64,000 nt of DNA from Bacillus sp. OK048 (lineage in GTDB: Bacteria; Bacillota; Bacilli; Bacillales; Cytobacillaceae), in the NCBI RefSeq assembly GCF_900103525.1, contig NZ_FNHN01000006.1, positions 186,001-250,000 of the forward strand, written 5' to 3'. Below are positions 44,791 through 52,697 of the stretch, one piece after another. The position numbers and the translations under genes are program-made. The first letter of the stretch is position 1. Each line of letters starts with the position of its first letter. The notes beneath the pieces are model-generated. The model was given only the letters and a program-made list of their open reading frames with translations. It ran no database searches and was not told where the DNA came from.

Positions 44791-45764
44791 AAATAGGAAT
44801 TATCAGTTTTGCCCACCTTCATGCCTTTGATTATGCGGCTGCTTTACAAAGTATGGAAGGTGTAATGATTGCAGGAATTGCAGATGACAATGAGGAAAGA
44901 GGGAAAAAGTATGCTACTCAATTTGAAACAGCGTATTATCCTGATTTCCATGAACTATTGAATACAGATATTGATGCGGTTGTGATAACTTCGGAAAATA
45001 GCATGCATTATCAGCATGTGCTGGCAGCAGCTGAAGCGGGAAAACATATATTGTGTGAAAAACCGCTTGGTGTGAATAAAGAAGAAATGGAAGAAATGAT
45101 TAAAGTTTGCAAGGACCATCATGTAATATTAGAAACAGCTTTTCCTGTAAGATTTAATGTCCCAGTTAAACAAGTTAAGGAACTCGTTGACCAAGGTCAG
45201 TTAGGAAAAATTCTAGCTATTAAAGGAACCAATAGGGGATCTAATCCGGGCGGCTGGTTTGTTGAAAAAGATAAATCCGGCGGCGGTGCTGTTCTAGATC
45301 ATACAGTTCATGTAGTGGATATTATGAGATGGTACACCGGAGCCGAAGTAAAGGAAGTATACGCAGAAATCGGAACTAGCATGTTTAGCGATGTTCCGAT
45401 CGATGACAGTGGAATTTTAACAATGGAATTTAGTAATGGTATGTTTGCAACATTAGACTGCAGCTGGTCGAGGAACAAGGCCTATCCCACCTGGGGGGAT
45501 GTCACACTTGAAATTATTGGAACCAACGGTACGGTAAAAGTTGATGCTTTTGACCAGAAGGTGACCATGTATTCAAATCAAAGTGGTGCACAATGGGTAG
45601 GTTGGGGAGATGATATGAATGCTGGTCTACTTGAAGATTTTGTCGAAAGTATAAAACAAGGAAAAGCTCCACTTGTTTCTGGAGTCGACGGAATGAAAGC
45701 CGCTGAAGTGGCACTGGGAGCCTATCAATCATTTATGGATAAAAAACCAGTGAAGATTGGGTAA
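44787..45764 (+). CDS. Gfo/Idh/MocA family oxidoreductase (2)
   Basis: 325 residues. Opening MKIGIISFAHLHAFDYAAAL lacks the canonical GxGxxG, having SFAHLH instead, as in a subgroup of this family. CEKPLGVN carries the catalytic Lys, and GGAVLDHTVHVVDIMRW the His. Start coupled by ATGA to the previous oxidoreductase, suggesting that the two act together, perhaps as an oxidation and a later reduction with NAD recycling. Substrate unknown. Confidence 0.88.
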   Translation: MKIGIISFAHLHAFDYAAALQSMEGVMIAGIADDNEERGKKYATQFETAYYPDFHELLNTDIDAVVITSENSMHYQHVLAAAEAGKHILCEKPLGVNKEEMEEMIKVCKDHHVILETAFPVRFNVPVKQVKELVDQGQLGKILAIKGTNRGSNPGGWFVEKDKSGGGAVLDHTVHVVDIMRWYTGAEVKEVYAEIGTSMFSDVPIDDSGILTMEFSNGMFATLDCSWSRNKAYPTWGDVTLEIIGTNGTVKVDAFDQKVTMYSNQSGAQWVGWGDDMNAGLLEDFVESIKQGKAPLVSGVDGMKAAEVALGAYQSFMDKKPVKIG

Positions 45765-45838
45765 AATGTATTTATTAAGGGGAAATAAATCTCCGTTCTG
45801 TTTAAAATTTACTTTGACGTTATAAAGGAGAAAGACTT

Positions 45839-46696
45839 ATGGCAAAGGTAGAAAAGGTAAACCCTTTATTAGTCATACAATCCGTATATAATTCACTTAC
45901 GAAAACTGAACAAAAAGTAGCGGACTATATTCTGACACATCATGAAGAAGCGGTTTATTCGTCAGTGACCGATTTGGCAGAAAAAACAGAGGTCGGCGAT
46001 ACGACTGTGCTTCGATTTTGTAGAAAGCTAGGCTATAAAGGGTTTCAGGATTTTAAGTTAGCGATCGCTCAAAATCTAATGAATGATGATAAGCAAGTAT
46101 ACGGGAAAATAGATGAAAATGATTCAATTGAGGATATTTCAAAGAAAATTGCTATTCAATTTAATAGTAGCATCAATGATACCCAGTCTTTAAATCAACA
46201 AAGGGATATTGAAAAAGCTATAGAAAAAATAAACCTGGCTCAAAAAATCTATTTCTATGGTGTAGGTTCATCGGGATTTACTGCTTTAGATGGAAAGTAC
46301 CGATTTATGAGACTGGGATATAACACAGAACATGTATCTGATTCTCATATTATGGCCATGACTGCTTCATTATTAGGACCGAATGATGTGGTGATTGCTA
46401 TTTCCTCATCTGGCAGTACAAAAGATGTAATCGATGCCCTAAAAATTGCAGATGACAATGGAGCCTTTATCATTTGCATTACCAATCAGGCAAGATCACC
46501 AATTACTAAATATGCTGATATCAAACTACTCTCGGCCAATAAAGAATCTCCATTTGAAGGCGGAATTTTTTTATCTAAAATCGCACAACTTTTCTTATTA
46601 GATATCTTATCGACAAAGGCGGCATTAGGTTTAAAAGAACGCTCGACAAAAGCGATTAAGAATACGGCAGAGTCTGTTTTGGATAAGCTGTATTAA
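45839..46696 (+). CDS. RpiR family regulator of the glycan cluster
   Basis: 285 residues. RpiR helix-turn-helix in the first 80 residues (SSVTDLAEKTEVGDTTVLRFCRKLGYKGFQDFK) and a SIS domain (about 110-250, FYGVGSSGFTALDGKYRFMRLG, ISSSGSTKDVI). It should sense a phosphosugar, plausibly ManNAc-6-phosphate or GlcNAc-6-phosphate, given NanE and the ROK kinase. The 22-base palindrome at 30524 is a candidate binding site. It ends at a terminator, so it closes the first half of the cluster. Confidence 0.88.
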   Translation: MAKVEKVNPLLVIQSVYNSLTKTEQKVADYILTHHEEAVYSSVTDLAEKTEVGDTTVLRFCRKLGYKGFQDFKLAIAQNLMNDDKQVYGKIDENDSIEDISKKIAIQFNSSINDTQSLNQQRDIEKAIEKINLAQKIYFYGVGSSGFTALDGKYRFMRLGYNTEHVSDSHIMAMTASLLGPNDVVIAISSSGSTKDVIDALKIADDNGAFIICITNQARSPITKYADIKLLSANKESPFEGGIFLSKIAQLFLLDILSTKAALGLKERSTKAIKNTAESVLDKLY

Positions 46697-46704
46697 TACC
46701 AAAA

Positions 46705-46746
46705 AACCCACCTAAAACCTATATGATTATAGGTGGGTTATTTTAA
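46705..46746 (+). terminator. Terminator after the RpiR gene
   Basis: AACCCACCTA and TAGGTGGGTT form a perfect ten-pair stem with a 15-base loop and a short T-rich tail. Confidence 0.8.
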
Positions 46747-46777
46747 TGTGCGGCGGGCAGTCGCACCTTACCTGTTT

Positions 46778-46791
46778 TGAAAGCGTTTTTA
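46778..46791 (+). promoter_or_regulatory. cre-like site before the second half of the cluster
   Basis: TGAAAGCGTTTTTA matches 13 of 14 cre positions and lies 25 bases before the next start codon, where CcpA would block transcription. Confidence 0.5.
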
Positions 46792-46815
46792 TAAAATGTA
46801 AATGGAGGCGAAAAT

Positions 46816-47586
46816 ATGAGAGAGATTCCTGTTGTTGTTCAATTGTATACATTACGAGAATATTGTGAGAGGGATTTTATCGGCACTCTAAGAAAAGTTG
46901 CAGAGCTTGGCTATCATGGCGTGGAACTTGCCGGACTATATGGTCACTCCCCCCAAGAAATTCGAAATGTACTAGAAGAATTCGGATTGAAAGCGGCTTC
47001 AAGTCATGTGCCATTAGTGGAAATGAAACGGAATTTGTCCAAAGTAATTGAGGACCATCAAATTTTAGGCTGTGAGTACATTGTCTGTCCATATATTCTT
47101 GAAGCAGATCGAACCGAAGAAGGCTACCAATCTCTGATCAGTTTCTTGAAAAGTACCGGACCAGTTGTAACTGAAGCGGGGCTATCACTTGCTTACCACA
47201 ATCATGATTTTGAATTGAGGACATTAGCAACAAGCGGTAAATCTGTTTTAGAAACAATTTATTCAGCTATCGGGGCAGAAAGTTTACAGGCTGAACTCGA
47301 TATTTACTGGCTTCAAAGGGCTGGTGAAAATCCAGTTGAATGGATCGAAAAATATCGGGGTCGTACACCAATTGTTCATTTAAAAGATATGACGACTGAC
47401 GAGGAACGAGCATTCGCTGAATTAGGTACAGGGGGAGTAGATATTGAGGCTGTACTGAATAAAGGTGAAGAAGCCGGTGTGAAATGGTGGGTGGTTGAAC
47501 AGGATGTTTGCCGCCTGGATCCATTTGAAAGCATTGGAATCAGCTTGAATTACTTAAAAACTAAGCTTCCTTATTTAAATAAATAA
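46816..47586 (+). CDS. Sugar phosphate isomerase/epimerase-like TIM-barrel protein (1)
   Basis: 256 residues, xylose-isomerase-like/AP endonuclease 2 TIM barrel. Metal-site residues are visible: Glu in YHGVELAGLYG, His in YHNHDFEL (near 118), Glu and Asp in AELDIYWLQRAG (near 157) and His in PIVHLKDMT (near 185). It acts on a keto sugar or keto-inositol, or as a 3-keto-glycoside cleaving subunit, as in some C-glycoside systems. It is followed by an oxidoreductase of the Gfo/Idh/MocA family in the same operon. Confidence 0.85.
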   Translation: MREIPVVVQLYTLREYCERDFIGTLRKVAELGYHGVELAGLYGHSPQEIRNVLEEFGLKAASSHVPLVEMKRNLSKVIEDHQILGCEYIVCPYILEADRTEEGYQSLISFLKSTGPVVTEAGLSLAYHNHDFELRTLATSGKSVLETIYSAIGAESLQAELDIYWLQRAGENPVEWIEKYRGRTPIVHLKDMTTDEERAFAELGTGGVDIEAVLNKGEEAGVKWWVVEQDVCRLDPFESIGISLNYLKTKLPYLNK

Positions 47587-47628
47587 CTTGACGCTTGCAA
47601 AAAAAATGCAATTGGAGGAATTAAGAAT

Positions 47629-48654
47629 ATGAGTAAATTAAAAGTAGCGGTAGTTGGTTGTGGAAGTATTGCAAGATATCGTCATTTACCAGAGTATCAG
47701 TTAAATAAAAATGTAGAAATCGCAGCTGTATGTGATATTGTTCCGGAACGTGCGGAAGAAATGGCTGAAAAATATGGTGCGAAGGCGTTCACGGATTATC
47801 AAGAACTTTTAAAACTTGGAGAAGTAGATGTTATTAGTGTTTGCTTGCCAAACTACCTGCATGCACCAGTTTCAATTGACGCATTAAATGCAGGAAAACA
47901 TGTATTGTGTGAAAAACCAATGGCTACTTCCAGTGAAGAAGCAGAAGCTATGATTGCCGCAGCTAAGGAAAACGGCAAAAAATTGATGATTGGTCATAAC
48001 CAACGCTTTGTTGCTTCACACCAAAAAGCTAAAGAAATTATCAATAGCGGTAAACTTGGTAGAATTACCAGCTTTAAAACTACCTTTGGCCATGGCGGTC
48101 CAGAAGACTGGAGCATTGACGGAGCAGAAAGCTGGTTCTTCAAAAAAGAGCAAGCTTTCATTGGTGCGATGGGTGACCTTGGTGTTCATAAAGCCGACTT
48201 AATGCGTTATCTGCTTGGTGAATTTTCAGAGGTTGGAAGTTTCATTGAAACCAATGCGAAGAACTTCTCAGAGGTAGACGATAATGCCGTCTGTATTTTA
48301 AGAACAGTTGATGGCGTAATTGGAACGTTAGCTGCAAGCTGGGCTTATACTTCCAACAGCGCTGATAACTCTACCATCATCTATGGTGAAAAGGGAGTTT
48401 TAAAAATAGAAGCAGACCCTGAGTATTCCTTGATTGAACAATATCAAAATGGTGAAGTGATTTACCATAAATTAAGTAAAATTCAAACCAATGAAGATGG
48501 CGGACAAACAACTACCAATGTCATCGATCATTTTGTTGAAGCTATCTTAGAAGATAAGGAGCCGCTAATAACTGGAGAAGAAGGTAAAAAATCCTTAGAA
48601 ATTATCTTGGCAGCGATTGAGTCTCAAGTATCCAAGAGAATTGTTTCTCTGTGA
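47629..48654 (+). CDS. Gfo/Idh/MocA family oxidoreductase (3)
   Basis: 341 residues. Rossmann motif VVGCGSIARYRHLPEY (8-23), CEKPMATS with catalytic Lys (near 96), IGHNQRFV near 123, and GAMGDLGVHKADLMRY with Asp/His near 180. It is paired with isomerase-like proteins before and after, an arrangement also known in inositol and keto-sugar pathways. Starts with ATG after GGAGGAA. Confidence 0.9.
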   Translation: MSKLKVAVVGCGSIARYRHLPEYQLNKNVEIAAVCDIVPERAEEMAEKYGAKAFTDYQELLKLGEVDVISVCLPNYLHAPVSIDALNAGKHVLCEKPMATSSEEAEAMIAAAKENGKKLMIGHNQRFVASHQKAKEIINSGKLGRITSFKTTFGHGGPEDWSIDGAESWFFKKEQAFIGAMGDLGVHKADLMRYLLGEFSEVGSFIETNAKNFSEVDDNAVCILRTVDGVIGTLAASWAYTSNSADNSTIIYGEKGVLKIEADPEYSLIEQYQNGEVIYHKLSKIQTNEDGGQTTTNVIDHFVEAILEDKEPLITGEEGKKSLEIILAAIESQVSKRIVSL

Positions 48655-48717
48655 TAGGTTAAATGCAAGAAAAAACTCACCGATTGACGAATTTAGACTT
48701 TCCTATAGCTGGACTAA

Positions 48718-48793
48718 GGGACAGACCCCCTGTCCCAATCCCAGATTCATTGTAAAATACAAGTTGGGCAATGGACCCGACCCGTTGTCCCAG
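48718..48793. repeat. Intergenic palindromic element of the GGGACAG...CTGTCCC type
   Basis: GGGACAGACCCCCTGTCCC (48718-48736) is an imperfect palindrome, and a second GC-rich part with GGACCCGACCCGTTGTCCCA follows to 48793. It is GC-rich against AT-rich surroundings and sits in the gap before the next gene. A related motif is found at 61661-61691. I recall similar elements in many Bacillus genomes. Confidence 0.5.
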
Positions 48794-48825
48794 CTTTGCT
48801 TCAAAAAAAGAAGGAGGGTTTTAGA

Positions 48826-49794
48826 GTGAAATTAGGAGTTTTTACAGTACTATTTTCTCAGATGTCATTTGAAGAAATGCTTAATCATGTAAAGGCATCC
48901 GGTCTTGATGCCATTGAAATTGGGACTGGAGGATATCCAGGAAATGCCCACTGCCCATTAGATGAGCTTTTAGCGGATGAACAAATGCGCATAGAATATT
49001 TAAAGGCGGTTACTTCCCGCGGATTAATCATCAGCGCGTTTAGTTGCCATGGCAATCCGATTTCTCCGGATAAGGAATTTGCAAAACAATCTGATGAAAC
49101 TTTAAGAAAAACAATCAAATTAGCTTCATTGCTAGGTGTACCTGTAGTGAATTGCTTCTCTGGAACATCAGGTGATAGTGAAAATGCCACACAGCCTAAC
49201 TGGCCAGTTGTAGCTTGGCCAACTGAATATGCCGATATTTTAACTTGGCAGTGGGAAAACAAACTGATTCCATACTGGAAGGAAATTGGTGAATTAGCAC
49301 AGTCCCATAATGTTAAAATCGGACTAGAATTGCACGGTGGCTTCCTTGTTCATACACCATATACAATGTTGAAGCTTCGAGAGGAAACCTGTGATGCAAT
49401 CGGGGCTAATCTTGATCCTTCCCATTTGTGGTGGCAAGGAATTGATCCTGTCGCAGCTATTAAAATACTTGGAAAAGCTGGAGCGATTCATCACTTCCAT
49501 GCGAAAGATACTTATATCGACCAGGATAATGTCAATATGTATGGTTTAACTGATATGCAGCCATATGGTAATGTACAAACACGCGCTTGGACATTTAGAA
49601 GTGTCGGCTGTGGTCATGGCATGCAGGAATGGTCTAATATGCTGAGTGCACTACTTACTTATGGCTATGATTATGTGGTTAGCATTGAACATGAGGACCC
49701 ATTAATGTCTATTGATGAAGGCTTTAATCGCGCAGTGAAAAACTTGAAGGATGTCTTAATCCGAGAAACACCTGCAGACATATGGTGGGTATAA
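48826..49794 (+). CDS. Sugar phosphate isomerase/epimerase-like TIM-barrel protein (2)
   Basis: 322 residues, starting with GTG seven bases after AAGGAGGG. An earlier frame start at 48796 is upstream of that site and is rejected. The TIM-barrel metal ligands are visible: Glu in DAIEIGTGG, Glu and His in GLELHGGF (near 168), Asp/His in ANLDPSHLWWQGIDP (near 201), His in IHHFHAKD (near 224) and Glu in SIEHEDP near the end. The longer form with HFHAKDTYID resembles the inositol-catabolism and levoglucosan-type isomerases. Substrate unknown. Confidence 0.85.
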   Translation: MKLGVFTVLFSQMSFEEMLNHVKASGLDAIEIGTGGYPGNAHCPLDELLADEQMRIEYLKAVTSRGLIISAFSCHGNPISPDKEFAKQSDETLRKTIKLASLLGVPVVNCFSGTSGDSENATQPNWPVVAWPTEYADILTWQWENKLIPYWKEIGELAQSHNVKIGLELHGGFLVHTPYTMLKLREETCDAIGANLDPSHLWWQGIDPVAAIKILGKAGAIHHFHAKDTYIDQDNVNMYGLTDMQPYGNVQTRAWTFRSVGCGHGMQEWSNMLSALLTYGYDYVVSIEHEDPLMSIDEGFNRAVKNLKDVLIRETPADIWWV

Positions 49795-49812
49795 GGGTTT
49801 AGGGAGGACATA

Positions 49813-50874
49813 ATGACAAAAATTATATATAACCTAGCGATCGTTGGATATGGTGGTATGGGAACTTACCATGCCCGCTATATCCTGATAGACCATAAGC
49901 AAGTCAAGGTTTATGGTGTATATGACAGTAAACCTAATAGAAATGAAGCAGGTATGGAGGATGGCTATAAAGTTTTCGATAGTTTAGATGAATTACTTGC
50001 CGATGAGTTTGTCGATATTGTCTTAATTGCCACTCCGAACGATGTTCATAAGGAAATTGCCATAAAAGCAATTGCTGCCGGTAAGCATGTAGTTTGTGAA
50101 AAACCGGTTACGATTCATAGTGAAGAACTAATTGAAATCATGGATACTGTAAAGAATACGGATCAAGTCTTTATGGTTCACCAAAATCGCCGCTGGGATG
50201 AAGATTTTTTAACGATAAAAAGTATCTATGATAATCGAAAAATTGGTGAAGTATTCCACGTTGAATCAAGAGTCCATGGCGCTAATGGTATTCCAGGCGA
50301 TTGGCGTCATTTAAAAGAGAATGGTGGAGGGATGTTACTTGATTGGGGCGTCCACCTTTTGGACCAGCTATTGTTTATGGTAGATAGCAATATTTCAAGT
50401 GTCTATGCAAACCTCAGCTATATTTTAGGCGATGAAGTCGATGATGGCTTTCAAACCATTATAACTTTTGAAAATGGAGCTAGAGCGTTAGTAGAAGTGG
50501 GTACAACCAACTTTATTAGTCTGCCTAGATGGTATGCTAAAGGGACTGAAGGGACTGCAGTTATTGAAGATTGGAGTAATAACGGTAAAATTATTATCCA
50601 AAATAGAGATGTAGTTGCCCCAGCACCAAAACCAATTAAAGCAGGCCAAGGCTTAACCAAAACCATGGCACCTCCAAGTGAGGAAGCGACCACTACCCAT
50701 CCGCTTCCGGAACCAATTGAGTTGGATGAGCATTTCTATGATAATCTAGTATCAGTAATCGAGAAAAGACAAGAACCAATAGTAAAAAATGAAGAGGTAT
50801 TGAGGTTATCGAAATTGATGGAAATCATTGTTGAATCTGCAGAAAAGAATGTGATTATTAAAGTTTCGTTATAA
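49813..50874 (+). CDS. Gfo/Idh/MocA family oxidoreductase (4)
   Basis: 353 residues. Rossmann motif IVGYGGMGTYHARYI (about 9-23), CEKPVTIH with catalytic Lys (near 99), VHQNRRWDEDF (near 122) and GGMLLDWGVHLLDQLLF with Asp/His near 180. It is the fourth member in this cluster and the most divergent in its C-terminal part (a proline-rich insert, APAPKPIKAG, near 278). It ends the metabolic run and is followed by a terminator. Confidence 0.88.
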   Translation: MTKIIYNLAIVGYGGMGTYHARYILIDHKQVKVYGVYDSKPNRNEAGMEDGYKVFDSLDELLADEFVDIVLIATPNDVHKEIAIKAIAAGKHVVCEKPVTIHSEELIEIMDTVKNTDQVFMVHQNRRWDEDFLTIKSIYDNRKIGEVFHVESRVHGANGIPGDWRHLKENGGGMLLDWGVHLLDQLLFMVDSNISSVYANLSYILGDEVDDGFQTIITFENGARALVEVGTTNFISLPRWYAKGTEGTAVIEDWSNNGKIIIQNRDVVAPAPKPIKAGQGLTKTMAPPSEEATTTHPLPEPIELDEHFYDNLVSVIEKRQEPIVKNEEVLRLSKLMEIIVESAEKNVIIKVSL

Positions 50875-50880
50875 AAAATG

Positions 50881-50920
50881 GATAGTAGCTGCCTTTTAGG
50901 AGGTCTACTGTCCTCTTTTT
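50881..50920 (+). terminator. Terminator after the last oxidoreductase
   Basis: GATAGTAGC-TGCCT pairs with AGGAGG-TCTACTGTC (with small mismatches), followed by CTCTTTTT. Confidence 0.55.
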
Positions 50921-50972
50921 GCGCAAAACATATGTTCAATCGAAGGTAACCACTTTAAAAGAAGGTTGTGCT

Positions 50973-51734
50973 GTGGTGGAAATAAAACATTTTGAAGTGT
51001 TGAGAGACGGAATGACCATCAGGGGAATGATGACAAAACCAGAAGGGGAGGGTCCGTTTCCAGCGGTTATATTTAATCATGGGTTTACCGGGCATAAAGG
51101 CGAATCTCATTTTATATTTAAAAAGCTGGCGGATGTATTGGCGGATAAGGGAATCGTTAGCTTTCGCTTTGATTTTATTGGCAACGGGGAAAGTGATGGT
51201 CAGTTAATCGACATGACGATGACATCTGAAGTGAAAGATTGCTTAGCCATTTTTGACTATGCTGTTAATTTCGAGTATGTCGATGCGAATTTTATGAATC
51301 TGCTTGGATTTAGTATGGGCGGGGCCGTTTCTATTTTAGCCGCTTCAATTTTACATGAGCAGGTAAAGAAACTCATTTTGCTAAGTCCAGCAGCGAATAT
51401 GCAGGATGTTTTATCAAGAAAATTATATGGGGAAGCATTACTCCATTACATCGAAACGGGAGCCATTGATCTCGGCGGCAATGTGGTCGGAAAATCCTTA
51501 CTCGAGGATGTGTTCGGACTCAATATTTATGAGGCAGCAAAGCAGGTTACCGCCGAAGTGCAGTTGATTCATGGCACACATGATGATGCTGTCCCGCCTC
51601 TTGTTTCATGGAGACTGGCCGAAATTTTTGCAGAAAAGGGCTCTCTCCATTGGATTCATGGAAGTGACCATTGCTACACCTCTGCACGTTATGAGACAGA
51701 AGTGATTGATGTAGTGAAGAACTTCTTTGGGTAG
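50973..51734 (+). CDS. Alpha/beta hydrolase, esterase type
   Basis: 253 residues. Nucleophile elbow GFSMGG (Ser 114), aspartate in HGTHDDAVPP and histidine in GSDHCY complete the triad. The sequence HGFTGHKGESHFIFKKLADVLADKG resembles cinnamoyl or feruloyl esterases and acyl-sugar deacylases of the Est1E kind. The GTG at 50973 follows GAAGG by seven bases. A longer frame from 50919 is possible. It may remove acyl groups from the glycan, but it has its own gap and terminator in front, so membership in the operon is uncertain. Just after its stop lies a fructokinase fossil. Confidence 0.82.
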   Translation: MVEIKHFEVLRDGMTIRGMMTKPEGEGPFPAVIFNHGFTGHKGESHFIFKKLADVLADKGIVSFRFDFIGNGESDGQLIDMTMTSEVKDCLAIFDYAVNFEYVDANFMNLLGFSMGGAVSILAASILHEQVKKLILLSPAANMQDVLSRKLYGEALLHYIETGAIDLGGNVVGKSLLEDVFGLNIYEAAKQVTAEVQLIHGTHDDAVPPLVSWRLAEIFAEKGSLHWIHGSDHCYTSARYETEVIDVVKNFFG

Positions 51735-51780
51735 GGGCAATATCTGCGATACTAACGTTATACGAGATAAATTGAGTATT
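51734..51780 (+). pseudogene. Fossil 3' end of a PfkB fructokinase gene
   Basis: Bases 51734-51780 match 26393-26439 (the last 13 codons of the fructokinase and the following bases) with about eight mismatches, and the attached hairpin 51781-51809 is identical to 26440-26468. The fossil still reads GAISAILTLYEIN before its stop against [12 protein letters not shown] in the intact gene. It begins exactly at the hydrolase stop codon. Nothing of the upstream part of the gene remains. Confidence 0.7.
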
Positions 51781-51816
51781 GGATATCCTAATGTTTTATT
51801 AGGATATCCTTTTTTA
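51781..51816 (+). terminator. Copied terminator serving the hydrolase gene
   Basis: It is the same 12-pair GGATATCCTAAT hairpin as at 26440, here with a better T tail (seven T). Since it follows the fossil, it now probably ends the hydrolase transcript. Confidence 0.8.
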
Positions 51817-51965
51817 TTGGAGCTCAATTAATGTATTTAATGGGAAACATCAAATCTTATTTTATCACAATCGTGGTATCTGACCGTGGCATAACCAATC
51901 TTAATGAGGGGAAAATATTGAGTAGGTTAGCTGTTCAAAAATCCGTCAAATCATTTCAAACAAAT

Positions 51966-52016
51966 TGTGAACTTAACACTATCTCCATGTTGTTAATGTT
52001 TAAAATCAACTATAGT
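51966..52016 (+). promoter_or_regulatory. Copied promoter region of the second doxX gene
   Basis: TGTGAAC at 51966 and TATAGT at 52011-52016 are spaced as in copy 1 (45 bases), and the following sequence up to GAAAGGCGGAATG is alike. The second half of the Rex/FNR-like repeat has decayed here (CTTAACACTA), so regulation may differ between the two copies. Confidence 0.45.
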
Positions 52017-52059
52017 GTAAATATAAAGAGTAAGCAAATTTTGAAAGGCGGAATGACAT

Positions 52060-52566
52060 ATGTTTAATAAATTTTTAAGAGAAAGTAATGTCGCAACAGT
52101 TATTTTGACTGTTATTCGTTTATATCTTGGTTACGCATGGTTCACTGCAGGTCTAGGAAAACTACAGAGTGGTGCATTTGATGCTTCTGGATTCTTAAAA
52201 GGAGCAATCGCAAATCCAGTTAAAGGTCTAGACGGCAACATTGTTTATGGCTGGTATGTTAACTTCCTAGAAAGCTTTGCATTACCAAATATTGATGTCT
52301 TCAACCACATTGTACCTTGGGGTGAAACGTTAATCGGTTTAGGCCTTATTCTTGGATGTTTAACAACAGCAGCAATATTCTTTGGCTTAGTCATGAACTT
52401 CAGCTTCTTCTTAGCAGGAACTGTTTCTCATAACCCAACAGATATTTTCTTAGGCTTCATTATCTTAACAGCAGGATACAACGCAGGCAGATACGGCTTA
52501 GATCGCTGGGTGGTACCATTCATCCGCAGAACATTTGGAAGAGATAAGGCTAGAGCTACTGCATAA
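52060..52566 (+). CDS. DoxX family membrane protein (copy 2)
   Basis: 168 residues, the paralogue of the gene at 1178. The changes are concentrated at both ends (residues 4-17 and 154-167), while the membrane core is nearly unchanged. Four membrane segments. Start with GAAAGGCGGA 10 bases before the ATG. It has its own promoter and a GACGATTCG terminator. Redox or quinone-linked function is suggested by family only. Confidence 0.85.
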   Translation: MFNKFLRESNVATVILTVIRLYLGYAWFTAGLGKLQSGAFDASGFLKGAIANPVKGLDGNIVYGWYVNFLESFALPNIDVFNHIVPWGETLIGLGLILGCLTTAAIFFGLVMNFSFFLAGTVSHNPTDIFLGFIILTAGYNAGRYGLDRWVVPFIRRTFGRDKARATA

Positions 52567-52578
52567 ATTGATTTATCT

Positions 52579-52610
52579 AAAGACGATTCGTCCCTGCGAA
52601 TCGTCTTTAA
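52579..52610 (+). terminator. Terminator of doxX copy 2
   Basis: AAAGACGATTCG and CGAATCGTCTTT form a 12-pair stem with a six-base loop. The stem is the same as that after doxX copy 1, with a short T tail and a later TTTTT. Confidence 0.8.
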
Positions 52611-52697
52611 TCTTTTTCCCCCTAAAAAAGGGATTGGTACTGGGGATGTTGAATTATTAATTTGTGAAATGGAATATAGTAAGGAGAATCTTGTTTG

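Noticed and set aside
48885-49262. Minus-strand frame of 125 codons
   Set aside because: It is inside the TIM-barrel gene on the plus strand, an antisense shadow with no family features.
29711-50874. Sialic acid catabolic (nan) operon
   Set aside because: NanE and a ROK kinase are present but NanA, a sialidase and a sialate transporter are not, so sialic acid is unlikely as substrate.
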